Assembly: GCA_001550305.1 (NCBI GenBank)
Contig: LRTP01000242.1
Coordinates: 1 to 52,977 of the forward strand
Reading direction: 5' to 3'
DNA length: 52,977 nucleotides
Source: Streptomyces diastatochromogenes
GTDB lineage: Bacteria > Actinomycetota > Actinomycetes > Streptomycetales > Streptomycetaceae
Below, piece after piece: positions 52,657 through 52,977 of the stretch. How positions within the stretch are numbered: the stretch's first letter is position 1; the number at the start of each line of letters is the position of its first letter. Below the pieces are notes generated by a model. That model searched no databases. It saw nothing but the letters and a program-made list of their open reading frames with translations, and was not told the DNA's origin. The position numbers and the translations under genes were made by a program.

Positions 52657-52977
52657 GTGACTCCACGGCTCACCGCGCTCCGTGTGCCCGGACTGCTGCT
52701 CGTCCTGACGACCGGCGCGGTATCCCCCGCGTACGCCGTCTCGCGCGCCGTCCCGTACGCGGTGTCGTACGCCGCCGATCCCGCTCCGAGCGCCCACGCC
52801 TCCCGGGCGGGGAGCGCCGCGGGCGAGGGCCGTACCCGTCCGGGGCGCGAGGAGCCCACGGCGGGGGACGAGGACGGGAGCGGGAGCCGCGAGGACACGG
52901 TGCCGACGTACACGGACCGCGACCCCGCCGGGGAGGGCGCCGCGTCGGACCGTCCGGAGGCGCCCGGCGACCCCGAG
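52657..52977 (+). CDS. Secreted protein, start only (continues past the window end)
   Basis: GTG 52657 is preceded by GGGAGGGGG at about 8 nt and opens a frame without stop to the last base (107 codons). A signal peptide is clear (RLTALRVPGLLLVLTTGAVS, likely cleaved after AYA). The mature part seen is Ala/Glu/Gly/Asp/Pro-rich, low complexity, resembling the N-terminal linker of a cell-wall or integral secreted protein. Its type cannot be told from this part. Confidence 0.75.
   Translation, partial: MTPRLTALRVPGLLLVLTTGAVSPAYAVSRAVPYAVSYAADPAPSAHASRAGSAAGEGRTRPGREEPTAGDEDGSGSREDTVPTYTDRDPAGEGAASDRPEAPGDPE

Overview
The window is about 53 kb of very GC-rich DNA with dense, short-spaced genes, strong third-position GC bias, frequent GTG starts and many leaderless starts. 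Together with a Bpa proteasome activator, a mycothiol-dependent enzyme family, a WhiJ/DUF397-type locus and paired membrane Ser/Thr kinases, this points to a Streptomyces chromosome (or a very close actinomycete), mostly core arm-proximal or central sequence. The gene order metG ... aspS ... acyl-CoA dehydrogenase ... bkdABC ... response regulator ... kinases resembles, from memory, the conserved Streptomyces core around metG/aspS. No rRNA or tRNA gene, insertion sequence or CRISPR array was seen.

Layout. 0-8.1 kb: 5'-truncated FUSC exporter, a PhoX-type phosphatase with a PHO box, a VWA protein with a long acidic-proline linker, and metG. 8.2-15.7 kb: small unknown genes, a secreted pectate lyase, an Rpn-like PD-(D/E)XK nuclease, an XRE regulator divergent from an alpha/beta hydrolase, and a Tat-exported intradiol dioxygenase. 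15.8-28.5 kb: aspS, a PAS-GAF-SpoIIE-HATPase phosphatase that overlaps tail-to-tail with an AI-2E-family permease, pirin, an SseB-like protein, a FadE-like acyl-CoA dehydrogenase, M18 aminopeptidase, a DUF6458 protein and a thioredoxin-NHL protein.

28.6-36 kb is the accessory part. It holds a compact three-gene operon (DUF262 protein, DUF3696 ATPase, unknown protein with a TTA codon) that looks like an uncharacterised anti-phage or DNA-processing system. Next to it is a WhiJ-type locus whose XRE gene carries two in-frame stops, and two other small genes that appear broken. A cupin gene and a GlxA-type regulator are divergent, followed by a LURP-one-related protein.

36.5-53 kb returns to core content: a nitrilase-family hydrolase divergent from a mycothiol-dependent isomerase-like enzyme, a GntR-MFS pair, a D-alanyl-D-alanine carboxypeptidase, the bkdABC branched-chain keto-acid dehydrogenase operon, an orphan LuxR-type response regulator, a PNPOx-like protein, an APH-like kinase, two divergent Ser/Thr kinases (one with a PASTA-like tail), the Bpa proteasome activator and the start of a secreted protein cut by the window edge.

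Themes: at least ten genes have a TANNNT hexamer 6-7 nt before the start codon (leaderless transcripts); most convergent gene pairs share a perfect GC-rich hairpin; catalytic proteins often carry low-complexity inserts or tails.
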